Origin: Clostridia bacterium
GTDB lineage: Bacteria; Bacillota; Clostridia; Christensenellales; Aristaeellaceae
Reading direction: 5' to 3'
NCBI GenBank assembly: GCA_017516765.1
Contig: JAFXBE010000026.1
Coordinates: forward strand, 60,517 to 124,516
DNA length: 64,000 nucleotides
Shown here: one piece after another, positions 27,985 to 35,668 of the stretch
Layout of the letters: each line of letters begins with the position of its first letter
Numbering within the stretch: position 1 is the first letter of the stretch
The notes under the pieces: model-generated
What the model was told of the DNA's origin: nothing
What the model saw: only the letters and a program-made list of their open reading frames with translations
Databases searched by the model: none
Made by a program: the position numbers and the translations under genes

Positions 27985-29511
27985 ATGAAGGAGCCTGCCA
28001 ACGGCGAACGCCGATTCGTGCTTACTGCTGTGTGGATCTCGTTCGTTCTCGCTTTTCTTCTGTTGATCGGGATCTTCGCCTATGCAAAGCTACGCCCGCA
28101 GATGGTTGCGGAGAATGTGCGCAATGCAGCACAGCAAAGAGATTATGTTACCGCTGCTGCACATCTGGAAGTGTTGAAGGAGCTGGACAGCAGGCTGTAC
28201 TACGACGAGGTTTTGGCGATTGCCAAAGCAGCCGATGAAAACGCTGAGTGGGAGTATGCCAAGGAAGTTTTGCAGGATGCCATTGCTCAGGGAGAAGAAG
28301 GAGAAACGTACGAGGTTTTCCTCGCGGCTGCAGAGGAACGAGTCCTTTTGTGTACCTACCACGAGGCGAAGGCATGTTACGAGATCGGCGATTACATCAA
28401 GGCCAGCAGACTGGCGGCTACCATCAACCGCTATGAACCTGCCCAAAAGTTGTACGAGCTGTCCTATCAAGCTTATCTTGAGAGCTTGCCCGCACCTGAA
28501 CCAACAGCAGTACCCACCCCGACATCTACACCGGAACCCACCGCTGTACCCACTCCCGAACCAACATCCACACCGGAGCCCATTCCGGAACCTACAGCAA
28601 AAACTGCATCCGTAAGTGCAGAACCGACGGTTTGGGTGTCTCCGACCCCTTCGTCTACACCAACGCCTGCACCCACCAACACTCCAGCTCCCACACCAAC
28701 GCCTGCACCCACCAACACTCCGGCTCCCACACCAACGCCGATGCCGCAGCCTTTGGATGAAGGGCGGGTTGCCGTCGGTTATCACCATGCTGTGTTTTTG
28801 AAGGATGACGGCACAGTGCTGGCCTATGGCGACAATACATATGGGCAGCTGAACGTGGGAGAATGGACGAATGTTAAGGCGGTAGCAGCCGGTGCGTACC
28901 ATACCGTAGCCCTTACGCAAGACGGGCGTATGCTTGCGACCGGTGATAACCGCCACGGACAAACGGATGTCTCCCTGTTCGTCGATGTTCGCCAGATTGC
29001 CGCCAATGCATGGAATACTTTCGCTTTGCTTGGAAACGGTCAGGTCATCAGCGTAGGGTACAACACTTACGATTTCACCTTCGAACTTTCCTCCGCCGAG
29101 CGTATCTTTGCCGGGAGCTACGGGTTGGTTGTGCGTAGCGGTGGAGAGAACCATTCTTCTCACCCCGGGCTTGTGATCGAAGATGAATGTCTGCAGTTGT
29201 CGCTTTCCCGCGGATACGTTATGGGCATTATGCCAAATGGGTGCGTTTCCGCTTCCGGCATCCGCCTGCCGGAATGGACGGAGGTTAGCCATATCAGTGC
29301 AGGCGAAAACGCTGCATTGGCCCTTACGAAGGATGGACGAGTTCTCAGCTGCGCTTTCGGCGCGGGCGTACACTGCACTTTCGATTTTGGACAGCCTGTG
29401 CTGGCAATCTGTGCAGGGCCCAACCAATATGCTTTTGTTTTGGCTGACGGTTCTGTGGAGATTCGTCATTCCGATGGAACTGTTATAAAACCGCAGGACA
29501 AACTCTGGTAA
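27985..29511 (+). CDS. Membrane-anchored RCC1-repeat protein
   Basis: No characterised homologue recognised. It has 508 residues. A single membrane segment lies at 12-36, so the rest is probably outside. Residues 40-165 are helical and TPR-like (AAAHLEVLKELDSRLYYDE and the following helices). Residues 168-255 are a Pro-Thr-rich linker. Residues 258-500 hold RCC1/regulator-of-chromosome-condensation type beta-propeller repeats: YHHAVFLKDDGTVLAYGDN and YHTVALTQDGRMLATGDN. The ATG 27985 has AAGGAG 9 bases upstream; ATG 27964 overlaps the previous stop and has no site. It is the last gene of the MBOAT cassette, so a role in polymer binding or in organising the acetylation complex is my inference. 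Confidence 0.8.
   Translation: MKEPANGERRFVLTAVWISFVLAFLLLIGIFAYAKLRPQMVAENVRNAAQQRDYVTAAAHLEVLKELDSRLYYDEVLAIAKAADENAEWEYAKEVLQDAIAQGEEGETYEVFLAAAEERVLLCTYHEAKACYEIGDYIKASRLAATINRYEPAQKLYELSYQAYLESLPAPEPTAVPTPTSTPEPTAVPTPEPTSTPEPIPEPTAKTASVSAEPTVWVSPTPSSTPTPAPTNTPAPTPTPAPTNTPAPTPTPMPQPLDEGRVAVGYHHAVFLKDDGTVLAYGDNTYGQLNVGEWTNVKAVAAGAYHTVALTQDGRMLATGDNRHGQTDVSLFVDVRQIAANAWNTFALLGNGQVISVGYNTYDFTFELSSAERIFAGSYGLVVRSGGENHSSHPGLVIEDECLQLSLSRGYVMGIMPNGCVSASGIRLPEWTEVSHISAGENAALALTKDGRVLSCAFGAGVHCTFDFGQPVLAICAGPNQYAFVLADGSVEIRHSDGTVIKPQDKLW
28661..28738 (+). repeat. 36-bp tandem repeat in the RCC1 protein linker
   Basis: Two 36-bp units (28661-28696 and 28697-28732) differ at one base, and a third partial copy starts at 28733. 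Each encodes twelve residues of Thr, Pro, Ala and Asn. Such perfect repeats may vary in number between strains. Confidence 0.85.
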
Positions 29512-29516
29512 ACTGT

Positions 29517-29552
29517 CAAGGCTGCCGAGCTTCATCGGCAGCCTTGCTTTTT
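29517..29552 (+). terminator. Intrinsic terminator after the acyltransferase cassette
   Basis: A perfect 12-bp stem (29517-29528 with 29535-29546, CAAGGCTGCCGA/TCGGCAGCCTTG), 6-nt loop, then C and five T residues. Confidence 0.92.
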
Positions 29553-29617
29553 GATGCGTATACAAGCGGCTTTCTCTGAACAGACTGTTAATCCGAAAAA
29601 CAGAGAGGAGAATGCCG

Positions 29618-30808
29618 ATGAACAACGTATGGCTGAAGGATGCAATGGAATGCTGCGAGCAACTTATATCGTACAGGCGTAAGCTGCATGCGTGTGCAGA
29701 AACAGGCTTTGATTTGCCCAAAACATCCCAAACGATTACTGAGGCTTTAACGGCAATGGGTTATGAACCCAAAATCATTGGACGATGTGGTCTGGTGGCA
29801 ACTATTGGCAAAGGAGAGCCCGCGGTGCTGCTGCGGGCCGATATAGACGCGCTTCCCATCAAAGAGCAAACAAGTTTATCATATGCATGTAAGGACAGTC
29901 ATATGCATGCCTGCGGACATGATATGCACGCGACGATGCTGCTTGGTGCGGCTGCACTTTTGAGAAAGCATGTACAACAATTGGATGGCTGTGTAAAGCT
30001 TATGTTCCAACCTGCCGAAGAATTGCTGGAGGGAGCAAAGGATATGCTTGATCACGGTCTTTTGGAAGATACAGAGAAATGCACGGCTTTGATGCTTCAT
30101 GTGATGAGTGATTCCGGATTGAAAACAGGAACGGTTGTTGTGCCAAACGCGGGTGTGAGCGCGCCTGCAGCGGATTTTTTCAGCATTACAGTAAGCGGCA
30201 AAGGCTGTCACGGCGCGATGCCGCATATGGGCGTGGATCCCATCAATGCAGGTGCACACATATTACTTGCACTGCAAACTATCAATGCAAGAGAAATGGG
30301 GGCGAACCAAGCGCATGCAATAACGATTACTGCTTTTAACAGCGGTGCTACAGCCAATGTAATACCGGGCGAAGCGATCCTGCAGGGCAGTGTACGCAGT
30401 TACGATACAAAGACCCAGCAATTTCTGCGCAAGCGTATTGAAACGATCGTTCAATCAACCGCGGCGGCATTCAGGGCTTCTGCACATGTCACCTGGCTTA
30501 GCTCGTGCCCCACACTGATCAATGACGTTCGGTTGGTGAAAAAAGCAGAGGAGCTGCTTCCATCAGTGTTGGGAACAGATCGTGTGCTTTCAGCAGATAA
30601 ACTCGGCGGGGCAGGAGCAAGATCGGTGGGCTCTGAGGACTTTTCCTATATCAGTCAGCGTGTGCCTTCTCTGATGCTTGCGATTGCTGCGGGAGGAGAA
30701 TATCCGCTGCATCATCCCAAAGTTGTTTTCAAGGAAGAAGCATTGCCGTACGGCGCAGCAGCATATGCGGCATTCGCTGCACAGATGGCTGGTTTCAACT
30801 GCTCTTAA
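29618..30808 (+). CDS. M20 family metallo-amidohydrolase (hippurate hydrolase/ N-acyl amino acid type)
   Basis: Two-metal hydrolase of 396 residues that cleaves N-acyl amino acids or similar amides. Metal and base motifs are HACGHDMHATMLLG, FQPAEELLEGAKDML (Glu-Glu base), and SEDFSYISQRVPSLM near the end; an inserted dimerisation domain spans about 180-290. The ATG at 29618 has AGGAG 7 bases upstream; the ATG at 29612 is too close. The gene uses more A/T-ending codons (TTA, ACA, GCA) than its neighbours, hinting at a different history. It stands alone after a strong terminator. The exact substrate cannot be told. Confidence 0.9.
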   Translation: MNNVWLKDAMECCEQLISYRRKLHACAETGFDLPKTSQTITEALTAMGYEPKIIGRCGLVATIGKGEPAVLLRADIDALPIKEQTSLSYACKDSHMHACGHDMHATMLLGAAALLRKHVQQLDGCVKLMFQPAEELLEGAKDMLDHGLLEDTEKCTALMLHVMSDSGLKTGTVVVPNAGVSAPAADFFSITVSGKGCHGAMPHMGVDPINAGAHILLALQTINAREMGANQAHAITITAFNSGATANVIPGEAILQGSVRSYDTKTQQFLRKRIETIVQSTAAAFRASAHVTWLSSCPTLINDVRLVKKAEELLPSVLGTDRVLSADKLGGAGARSVGSEDFSYISQRVPSLMLAIAAGGEYPLHHPKVVFKEEALPYGAAAYAAFAAQMAGFNCS

Positions 30809-30876
30809 TGCTGTAGACAAAAACCGTTCAATACAAGGCTTCGTTGTTTTATCGCTCCGAAAGAGATATCTTGCTG

Positions 30877-30904
30877 TTGCCTATTCGGCTGTTTGTGCTA
30901 TAAT
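30877..30904 (+). promoter_or_regulatory. Promoter for the 591-residue unknown gene
   Basis: TTGCCT (30877-30882), 16 bp, TATAAT (30899-30904) preceded by an extended -10 TGC. The start codon is 43 bases downstream. Confidence 0.7.
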
Positions 30905-30946
30905 GCTTTCAACGACTTCGTACAACCGAATACAGGAGGACGTACA

Positions 30947-32722
30947 ATGGGTAATTATCGAAATTTCAAATTGGTAGTTTATTTCATTTCACAGGGAACC
31001 GTCGACGAAACCCGTGAGAAGCTGGAGAATGAACTGGCTTTTTTCAAACAGCATATGCGTCTGGATAAGGTATATCTGGAACCGTTCCGTTCCGGTTTGT
31101 TTGCAAACCGGGATCAGGTAGCGCTGTGCCGTGCGGTGTTTGAAGAAAACGGCATCGAAGTGGCCGGTGGCATCACTACCACGATCCCGACGCCTGCGGG
31201 AGACGAACCCAAGCAGCGTCTGTTTGATACCTTCTGCTATAACGATCCGAAGATGACAGGCAAGCTGAAAGAAGTGTGCGCTTTTCTGGGCGAAAACTTC
31301 AATGAATTCATCATTGACGATTTCTTCTTTACCAACTGCACCTGTGATACCTGCCGCCGCGAGCGTGATCGCTACAACAGCGAGCACAGCATTACCGATG
31401 GAAGCTGGCAGGCGTATCGTCTGGATCTGATGCAGCGGGTAAGTCAGGAATATGTTATTGCGCCTGCGAAAGCGAGCAACCCCAATGTGAAGATCACCAT
31501 CAAGTACCCCAATTGGGCGGAAAGCTATCAGGAGACGGGCTACAACCCTGCCCAGCAGCGTACGATCTTCGATCGGGTCTATACCGGAACCGAGACCCGG
31601 GATTATGTAACCACCGATCAACATTTGCCACGATACCTCAGCTACAGTTTGATGACTTATTTTGAAAACATGTGGCCGGGACACAACGGTGGTGGCTGGT
31701 TCGATCCGTACGATCTGCACATTACTGAGCAGTACCTTGAACAGGCATATCTGACTGCATTCTCAAAACCCAAAGAATTGATGATGTTCTGTTTCCAGTC
31801 TCTGGTGGATACAATGCGTGTCCCTGCCCTCGGTTTCCAGCTTGATAAACTGGATGATACACTGGATCATGCCGGCAATCCAATCGGCATCAGTTGCTAT
31901 CTGCCGGACAACGCTCAGGGCGAAGACAATATTCAGGATTTCCTTGGCATGGTTGGTTTCCCGATCGTCTGTACGCCTTACTTCCCGGAAAATGCCCCTA
32001 CTATTCTTCTGACCCGTTCCTCTGCGTACGACCTGGATATCGTTGATAAGCTGGAGGCATATGTAGCAAAGGGTGGAAAAGCCATCGTGACCAACGGCTT
32101 CATTGAAGCGACTGCGGAGAGGGGTATCTACCGTATTACGTCGGTAAGGCTTCGGGGGCGCAAAATCAGTGGGCGGGATTACCGCATCGAGACCAAGGCA
32201 ACGAACAACAGAACATATCTTACCTTCCCCAAAGGCCGGGAGGAGATTACCGTGCCGGTAGTAGAATTCCGCAACAACGCAGCATGGGCGCTGGTAAAGG
32301 TGGGCAGCGGACAGGAAAGCTATGGTCTGCTCCTGAAGGAAACCTATGGCAAGGGACAGATGTACACCCTTACCGTACCGGATTGCTTCCCCGATGTGTA
32401 CAAGCTGCCCGTTGAAGTACTCACCCGTCTGCACGCAGAGTTCCCGGTTGGCGGCGTGTATCTGGAAGCAGAAGCGCAGACCAGTCTGTTCGTCTACGAT
32501 AATGACAGTTTTATCGTCTATCCTTACGTGGAATGGGGTGCGCAGCCTGCGTTTGCCAAGATCCACGTGATGGGCAGGGTGGCAGAGCTGATTATGCCGC
32601 TGCGTAAGGATCACGAAGGCAGACCCGTGTCGGTAAAACCTCTGTACACTACCAAAGAAGAAACGGTTTTTGAGATCTACACCATGCCCGGTGAATATGT
32701 GATCTATCAGATCCGTCGGTAA
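30947..32722 (+). CDS. Uncharacterised protein, possibly glycosidase-like barrel
   Basis: I do not recognise a named family. The protein has 591 residues, no signal peptide and no membrane segment. The first 330 residues have the alternating pattern of a (beta/alpha)8 barrel: YFISQGTVDE, KVYLEPFRSG, EVAGGITTTIP, then EFIIDDFFFTNCTCDTCR, where two acidic residues precede a CxCxxC cluster, and ITIKYPNWAES. This resembles barrel glycosidases that have acidic residues at strand ends. Residues 340-450 look like a flavodoxin-like trimerisation domain (KLEAYVAKGGKAIVTNG), and the last 130 are beta-rich, as in GH42-type enzymes. It has its own promoter and AGGAGG site, and a convergent gene follows. 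Enzyme activity is inference. Confidence 0.6.
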   Translation: MGNYRNFKLVVYFISQGTVDETREKLENELAFFKQHMRLDKVYLEPFRSGLFANRDQVALCRAVFEENGIEVAGGITTTIPTPAGDEPKQRLFDTFCYNDPKMTGKLKEVCAFLGENFNEFIIDDFFFTNCTCDTCRRERDRYNSEHSITDGSWQAYRLDLMQRVSQEYVIAPAKASNPNVKITIKYPNWAESYQETGYNPAQQRTIFDRVYTGTETRDYVTTDQHLPRYLSYSLMTYFENMWPGHNGGGWFDPYDLHITEQYLEQAYLTAFSKPKELMMFCFQSLVDTMRVPALGFQLDKLDDTLDHAGNPIGISCYLPDNAQGEDNIQDFLGMVGFPIVCTPYFPENAPTILLTRSSAYDLDIVDKLEAYVAKGGKAIVTNGFIEATAERGIYRITSVRLRGRKISGRDYRIETKATNNRTYLTFPKGREEITVPVVEFRNNAAWALVKVGSGQESYGLLLKETYGKGQMYTLTVPDCFPDVYKLPVEVLTRLHAEFPVGGVYLEAEAQTSLFVYDNDSFIVYPYVEWGAQPAFAKIHVMGRVAELIMPLRKDHEGRPVSVKPLYTTKEETVFEIYTMPGEYVIYQIRR

Positions 32723-32724
32723 GC

Positions 32725-32757
32725 AAAAGGCGGGCAGCTCAGAACATGCTGAGCTGC
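32725..32757 (-). terminator. Terminator of the radical SAM gene
   Basis: GCAGCTCAG (32734-32742) pairs with CTGAGCTGC (32749-32757) around a 6-nt loop. On the minus strand the stem is followed by CCCGCCTTTTGC. The stop codon of the minus gene (32739-32741) lies inside the stem. Confidence 0.65.
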
Positions 32758-33611
32758 TCGCCTTCGATCTTTTCCTGAGGAAAAGTGTGCAGGTAGGTAA
32801 AGACATCGTCCGGTGTATGCAGAATGCCATGCCTGCTGCATTCCTCCCGGAATATCGTCATCAGCTCCGGATGTCTGGGGCTGTTGCATTCATACGACAG
32901 ACCGTACTTTTTAATATATTGCTGCTTTAATCCGGGAAAATGAGTATCCAGCGCCTGATAAAAGTATTCCCGGTCGCCTTCGCGGAGCGTCACGCCGAAG
33001 CCGAAGCAGATGATGCCCTTCACGCCTGCATCTACGCAGTAATCCAGAATGCCGCGCAGGTTTTCCGGCGTATCGTTGATGAAGGGCAAAACAGGGGAGA
33101 GCCAGACAACTGTCGGGATTCCGACTTTTTGCATCTCCTTGAGCACCAGCCTGCGCCTGCCGGTTGAGCAAACATTGGGTTCCAGAATGCTGCACAGTGA
33201 TTCGTCAAATGTGGTCAGCGTGATCTGTACCACGCATTTGCTTCGTTCGTTAATGGCGGTCAGCAGATCCAGATCGCGCAGGATCAGATCCGATTTGGTT
33301 TGAACGGCTGCTCCGAATCCATAACGGTGAATGATCTCCAGACATTGTCTTGTCAGCTTCAGGTCTTTTTCGCAATGCATATAGGGATCGCACATGGAGC
33401 CGGTACCGATCATACATCGTTTGCGCTTTTTTCGGAGCGCGGCTTCCAGAAGCGCAGGCGCATTCTGTTTCACTTCGATATCTTCAAAAGCGTGTTCGAT
33501 ACGGTAACAGGTACTTCGACTGTCGCAATAGATGCAACCGTGGGTACAACCTCTGTAGATATTCATTCCGTTGGAGGCAGAAAGCAGCCCTTTTGCAGTA
33601 ACAAAATGCAT
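32739..33611 (-). CDS. Radical SAM protein, SplB-like family
   Basis: Iron-sulfur SAM enzyme related to spore photoproduct lyase and other DNA-repair photolyase-like proteins. The cluster motif is YRGCTHGCIYCDSR, where CxxxCxxC binds the 4Fe-4S cluster. Later blocks are SMCDPYMHCEKDLKLTR, VQTKSDLILRD, ITLTTFDE and FGFGVTLREGDREYFY. It has 290 residues. The C-terminal SplB cysteine that acts in catalysis is not obvious, so a different substrate is possible. A Spo0A-type gene elsewhere in the window makes a sporulation link conceivable but unproven. Confidence 0.85.
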   Translation of the reverse strand: MHFVTAKGLLSASNGMNIYRGCTHGCIYCDSRSTCYRIEHAFEDIEVKQNAPALLEAALRKKRKRCMIGTGSMCDPYMHCEKDLKLTRQCLEIIHRYGFGAAVQTKSDLILRDLDLLTAINERSKCVVQITLTTFDESLCSILEPNVCSTGRRRLVLKEMQKVGIPTVVWLSPVLPFINDTPENLRGILDYCVDAGVKGIICFGFGVTLREGDREYFYQALDTHFPGLKQQYIKKYGLSYECNSPRHPELMTIFREECSRHGILHTPDDVFTYLHTFPQEKIEGEQLSMF

Positions 33612-33624
33612 GGTTTCCTCTCAA

Positions 33625-33657
33625 TAAAACAGCCCGGACAGCTGTATGCCCCGGGCT
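33625..33657 (-). terminator. Terminator of the TPR gene
   Basis: AGCCCGG (33631-33637) pairs with CCGGGCT (33651-33657). On the minus strand GTTTTATT follows. Confidence 0.7.
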
Positions 33658-33672
33658 TGCGTGGGTAATCAA

Positions 33673-34362
33673 TCAGGCCTTGAGACCGGCCAGCAGCTCT
33701 TCGACCATTTCTTTGCTGGCGTAATTAAGCGGGGAGAAACGTCCTTCAAGAGCGGTTTCCAGCTTCTCTTTGGCGGCTTCGGTGTCGCCGGCTTCAATGT
33801 CATACTTGGCAAGGAAGTACAGCGTGTCGATCTGACCGGGCTTCAGTTCCAATGCTTTTTCAAAGTATTCCTTTGCAGTTGCTTTGTCGCCCAGCAAACG
33901 GTAATGCAGCTGTCCCAGATTATCCAGCGTGATGGCATCCTCATCGTCATACTCGAGAGCTTCCATGTTGAAAGCCATGGCTTTTTCTGCATCGCCGGTC
34001 TCGATATACAGATAACCGAGGGTTTCGTAAACCATGCCGCTGGGCTGCTTCTGATGCTGACGTTCCAGCAGCTCGATGCCCTTCTCCAGCTCGCCCATTT
34101 TGTAGACACAGGCAGCATAATTGACAAACAGCTGGTTTTTCTGCTGCGCAGTCATGGGCATTTTTTGATTCTTTACCAGCAATTCGCGGGCTTCGGCATA
34201 CTGACCGTTCCGGATCAGCAATACGGTGTAGGACAGGAATGTGCTGGGGTCTCGGTAACCTTCGTTCAGCACTTCCTGATAAAGTTTCATTGCTTCTTCG
34301 ATCCGGCCTTCCTGGTGCGCTTTCTTTGCTTTCTGCGCTTTAAATCCAGTCAAAAAACCCAT
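33673..34362 (-). CDS. TPR-repeat protein
   Basis: A 229-residue soluble protein of tetratricopeptide helices. Repeats start around residues 15, 50, 85, 115, 150 and 185 (for example GRIEEAMKLYQEVLNEGY and GDKATAKEYFEKALELKPGQ). There is no signal peptide or catalytic motif, so it is probably a scaffold for protein contacts. The ATG 34362 has GGAGA about 9 bases upstream. It is downstream of yprB on the same strand, with 118 bases between. No partner can be named. Confidence 0.8.
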   Translation of the reverse strand: MGFLTGFKAQKAKKAHQEGRIEEAMKLYQEVLNEGYRDPSTFLSYTVLLIRNGQYAEARELLVKNQKMPMTAQQKNQLFVNYAACVYKMGELEKGIELLERQHQKQPSGMVYETLGYLYIETGDAEKAMAFNMEALEYDDEDAITLDNLGQLHYRLLGDKATAKEYFEKALELKPGQIDTLYFLAKYDIEAGDTEAAKEKLETALEGRFSPLNYASKEMVEELLAGLKA

Positions 34363-34480
34363 ATATCTGTTCTCCTTCCATGGTTTAAATGTATTCTGCA
34401 TTTGGATAACACATATTCAATTCGACGAAGGAAGGGTAAGTCCTGCCATTTCCTTGGTTTTGGGCAAAATATGCGTTTGT

Positions 34481-35668
34481 TTACATGCTGCTGTCTGCAG
34501 AACTGTTGGTGCGGTCTGCTGATAACTTACGCCTGAGCCGGGCGTAACGATGCTTCAGCGATTCCTGCTGCGCAACGGTTTCTTCGCTGCGGTTCAGAGA
34601 TGGTTCTGCAAGGTACAGGAGGGCCTGCCGGGTGTAGTGCATCGCTTGTTCGGGATCGTGCAACTGATGCTCGCATAGTTTTGCAAGGGCTTCGTAAGCG
34701 TAGATGGGATCATCCCCACGGCTGAGCATGGTCCGGCATAGCTTAACGGCAGTGCGACAGTCTCCCCGGCGTTTTGCGTTGACGGACATGGCGCGGTATG
34801 CCTGCGGTCTGGTACTGCCCTTTGCGCAAAGACGATAGCATTTGGTTGCCCGCGCTATATCCCCTGTGCGCTCGCACATGCGTGCCAGAGAGAGAAGATC
34901 TTCACCCTGCGTTACGTTTTCCGGCTGTGCCATCTGGCGGCACAACTCGTAAAACAGTTGTGCCAGACTGACAATATCCTGCCGGTTATGCTCCAATACT
35001 TTTTCCATGGGTGCAAAGTCCCTGTCTTTTAAGTACTGGAAATAGGCTTGCGGTACCATGGCTCCGGGCAGATCGTCTTCCCGCTCTACGCCCAGCAGCT
35101 GGTTTTCCAAATGTCCGAGGGTGCATTGGCGGAGGCGCAGCTTCCACAGCCTGCGGGAAGGATAGAGTACATCTGCATGCACCGGAGGAATACTGCTGTC
35201 GCTTATGCGGTTCATGACCATTCTGCTGCGCAGAAGCGGCACATCGAAAGATTTGCCGTTGAAGGTACAGATGATAGGAAAACGTTTCATACGAGCTTCC
35301 AGCAGATGCAGCATTTCGGCTTCCTGAGGATAATCGTGGATCAGCATCTGCTCAACCACGAAACCGGCAGGGGTGAAATAGCCAAGCCCGATTTGAAAAG
35401 CAACCGTGCCGACCCCGCCGGAAAGTCCCGTGGTTTCGGTATCCAGAAACAAGATGTCCTCAGGCGTCACTTTCGCAGGGAATGAACATTCGAACACTTT
35501 TTGAAGAATATCCGGCGTGGCATGGCGTCGGTCTGCAAAGAGCGAAACAGGGTAGACATGATCCTTACGGTGCATATGTGCGTACGGTAAGGATTCGTTC
35601 TTTTCTTTGGGTACAGGCTTCTTGCCCGCGGCGTCCATCATTCGCAGCTTGTTGAGTAACCCGGCCAT
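34481..35668 (-). CDS. yprB: YprB ribonuclease H-like exonuclease domain protein
   Basis: Putative DEDD-type 3'-5' exonuclease with a tetratricopeptide-like tail, 395 residues. The exonuclease core (about 75-250) has ILFLDTETTGLSGGVGTVAFQIG, ICTFNGKSFDVPLLRSR and EHNRQDIVSLAQLF, which hold the acidic residues. The C-terminal 130 residues are helical repeats rich in Cys and Arg. It starts at 35668, overlapping the yprA stop by ATGA. In Bacillus yprA and yprB also lie together, supporting a shared role in DNA or RNA maintenance. Confidence 0.88.
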   Translation of the reverse strand: MAGLLNKLRMMDAAGKKPVPKEKNESLPYAHMHRKDHVYPVSLFADRRHATPDILQKVFECSFPAKVTPEDILFLDTETTGLSGGVGTVAFQIGLGYFTPAGFVVEQMLIHDYPQEAEMLHLLEARMKRFPIICTFNGKSFDVPLLRSRMVMNRISDSSIPPVHADVLYPSRRLWKLRLRQCTLGHLENQLLGVEREDDLPGAMVPQAYFQYLKDRDFAPMEKVLEHNRQDIVSLAQLFYELCRQMAQPENVTQGEDLLSLARMCERTGDIARATKCYRLCAKGSTRPQAYRAMSVNAKRRGDCRTAVKLCRTMLSRGDDPIYAYEALAKLCEHQLHDPEQAMHYTRQALLYLAEPSLNRSEETVAQQESLKHRYARLRRKLSADRTNSSADSSM

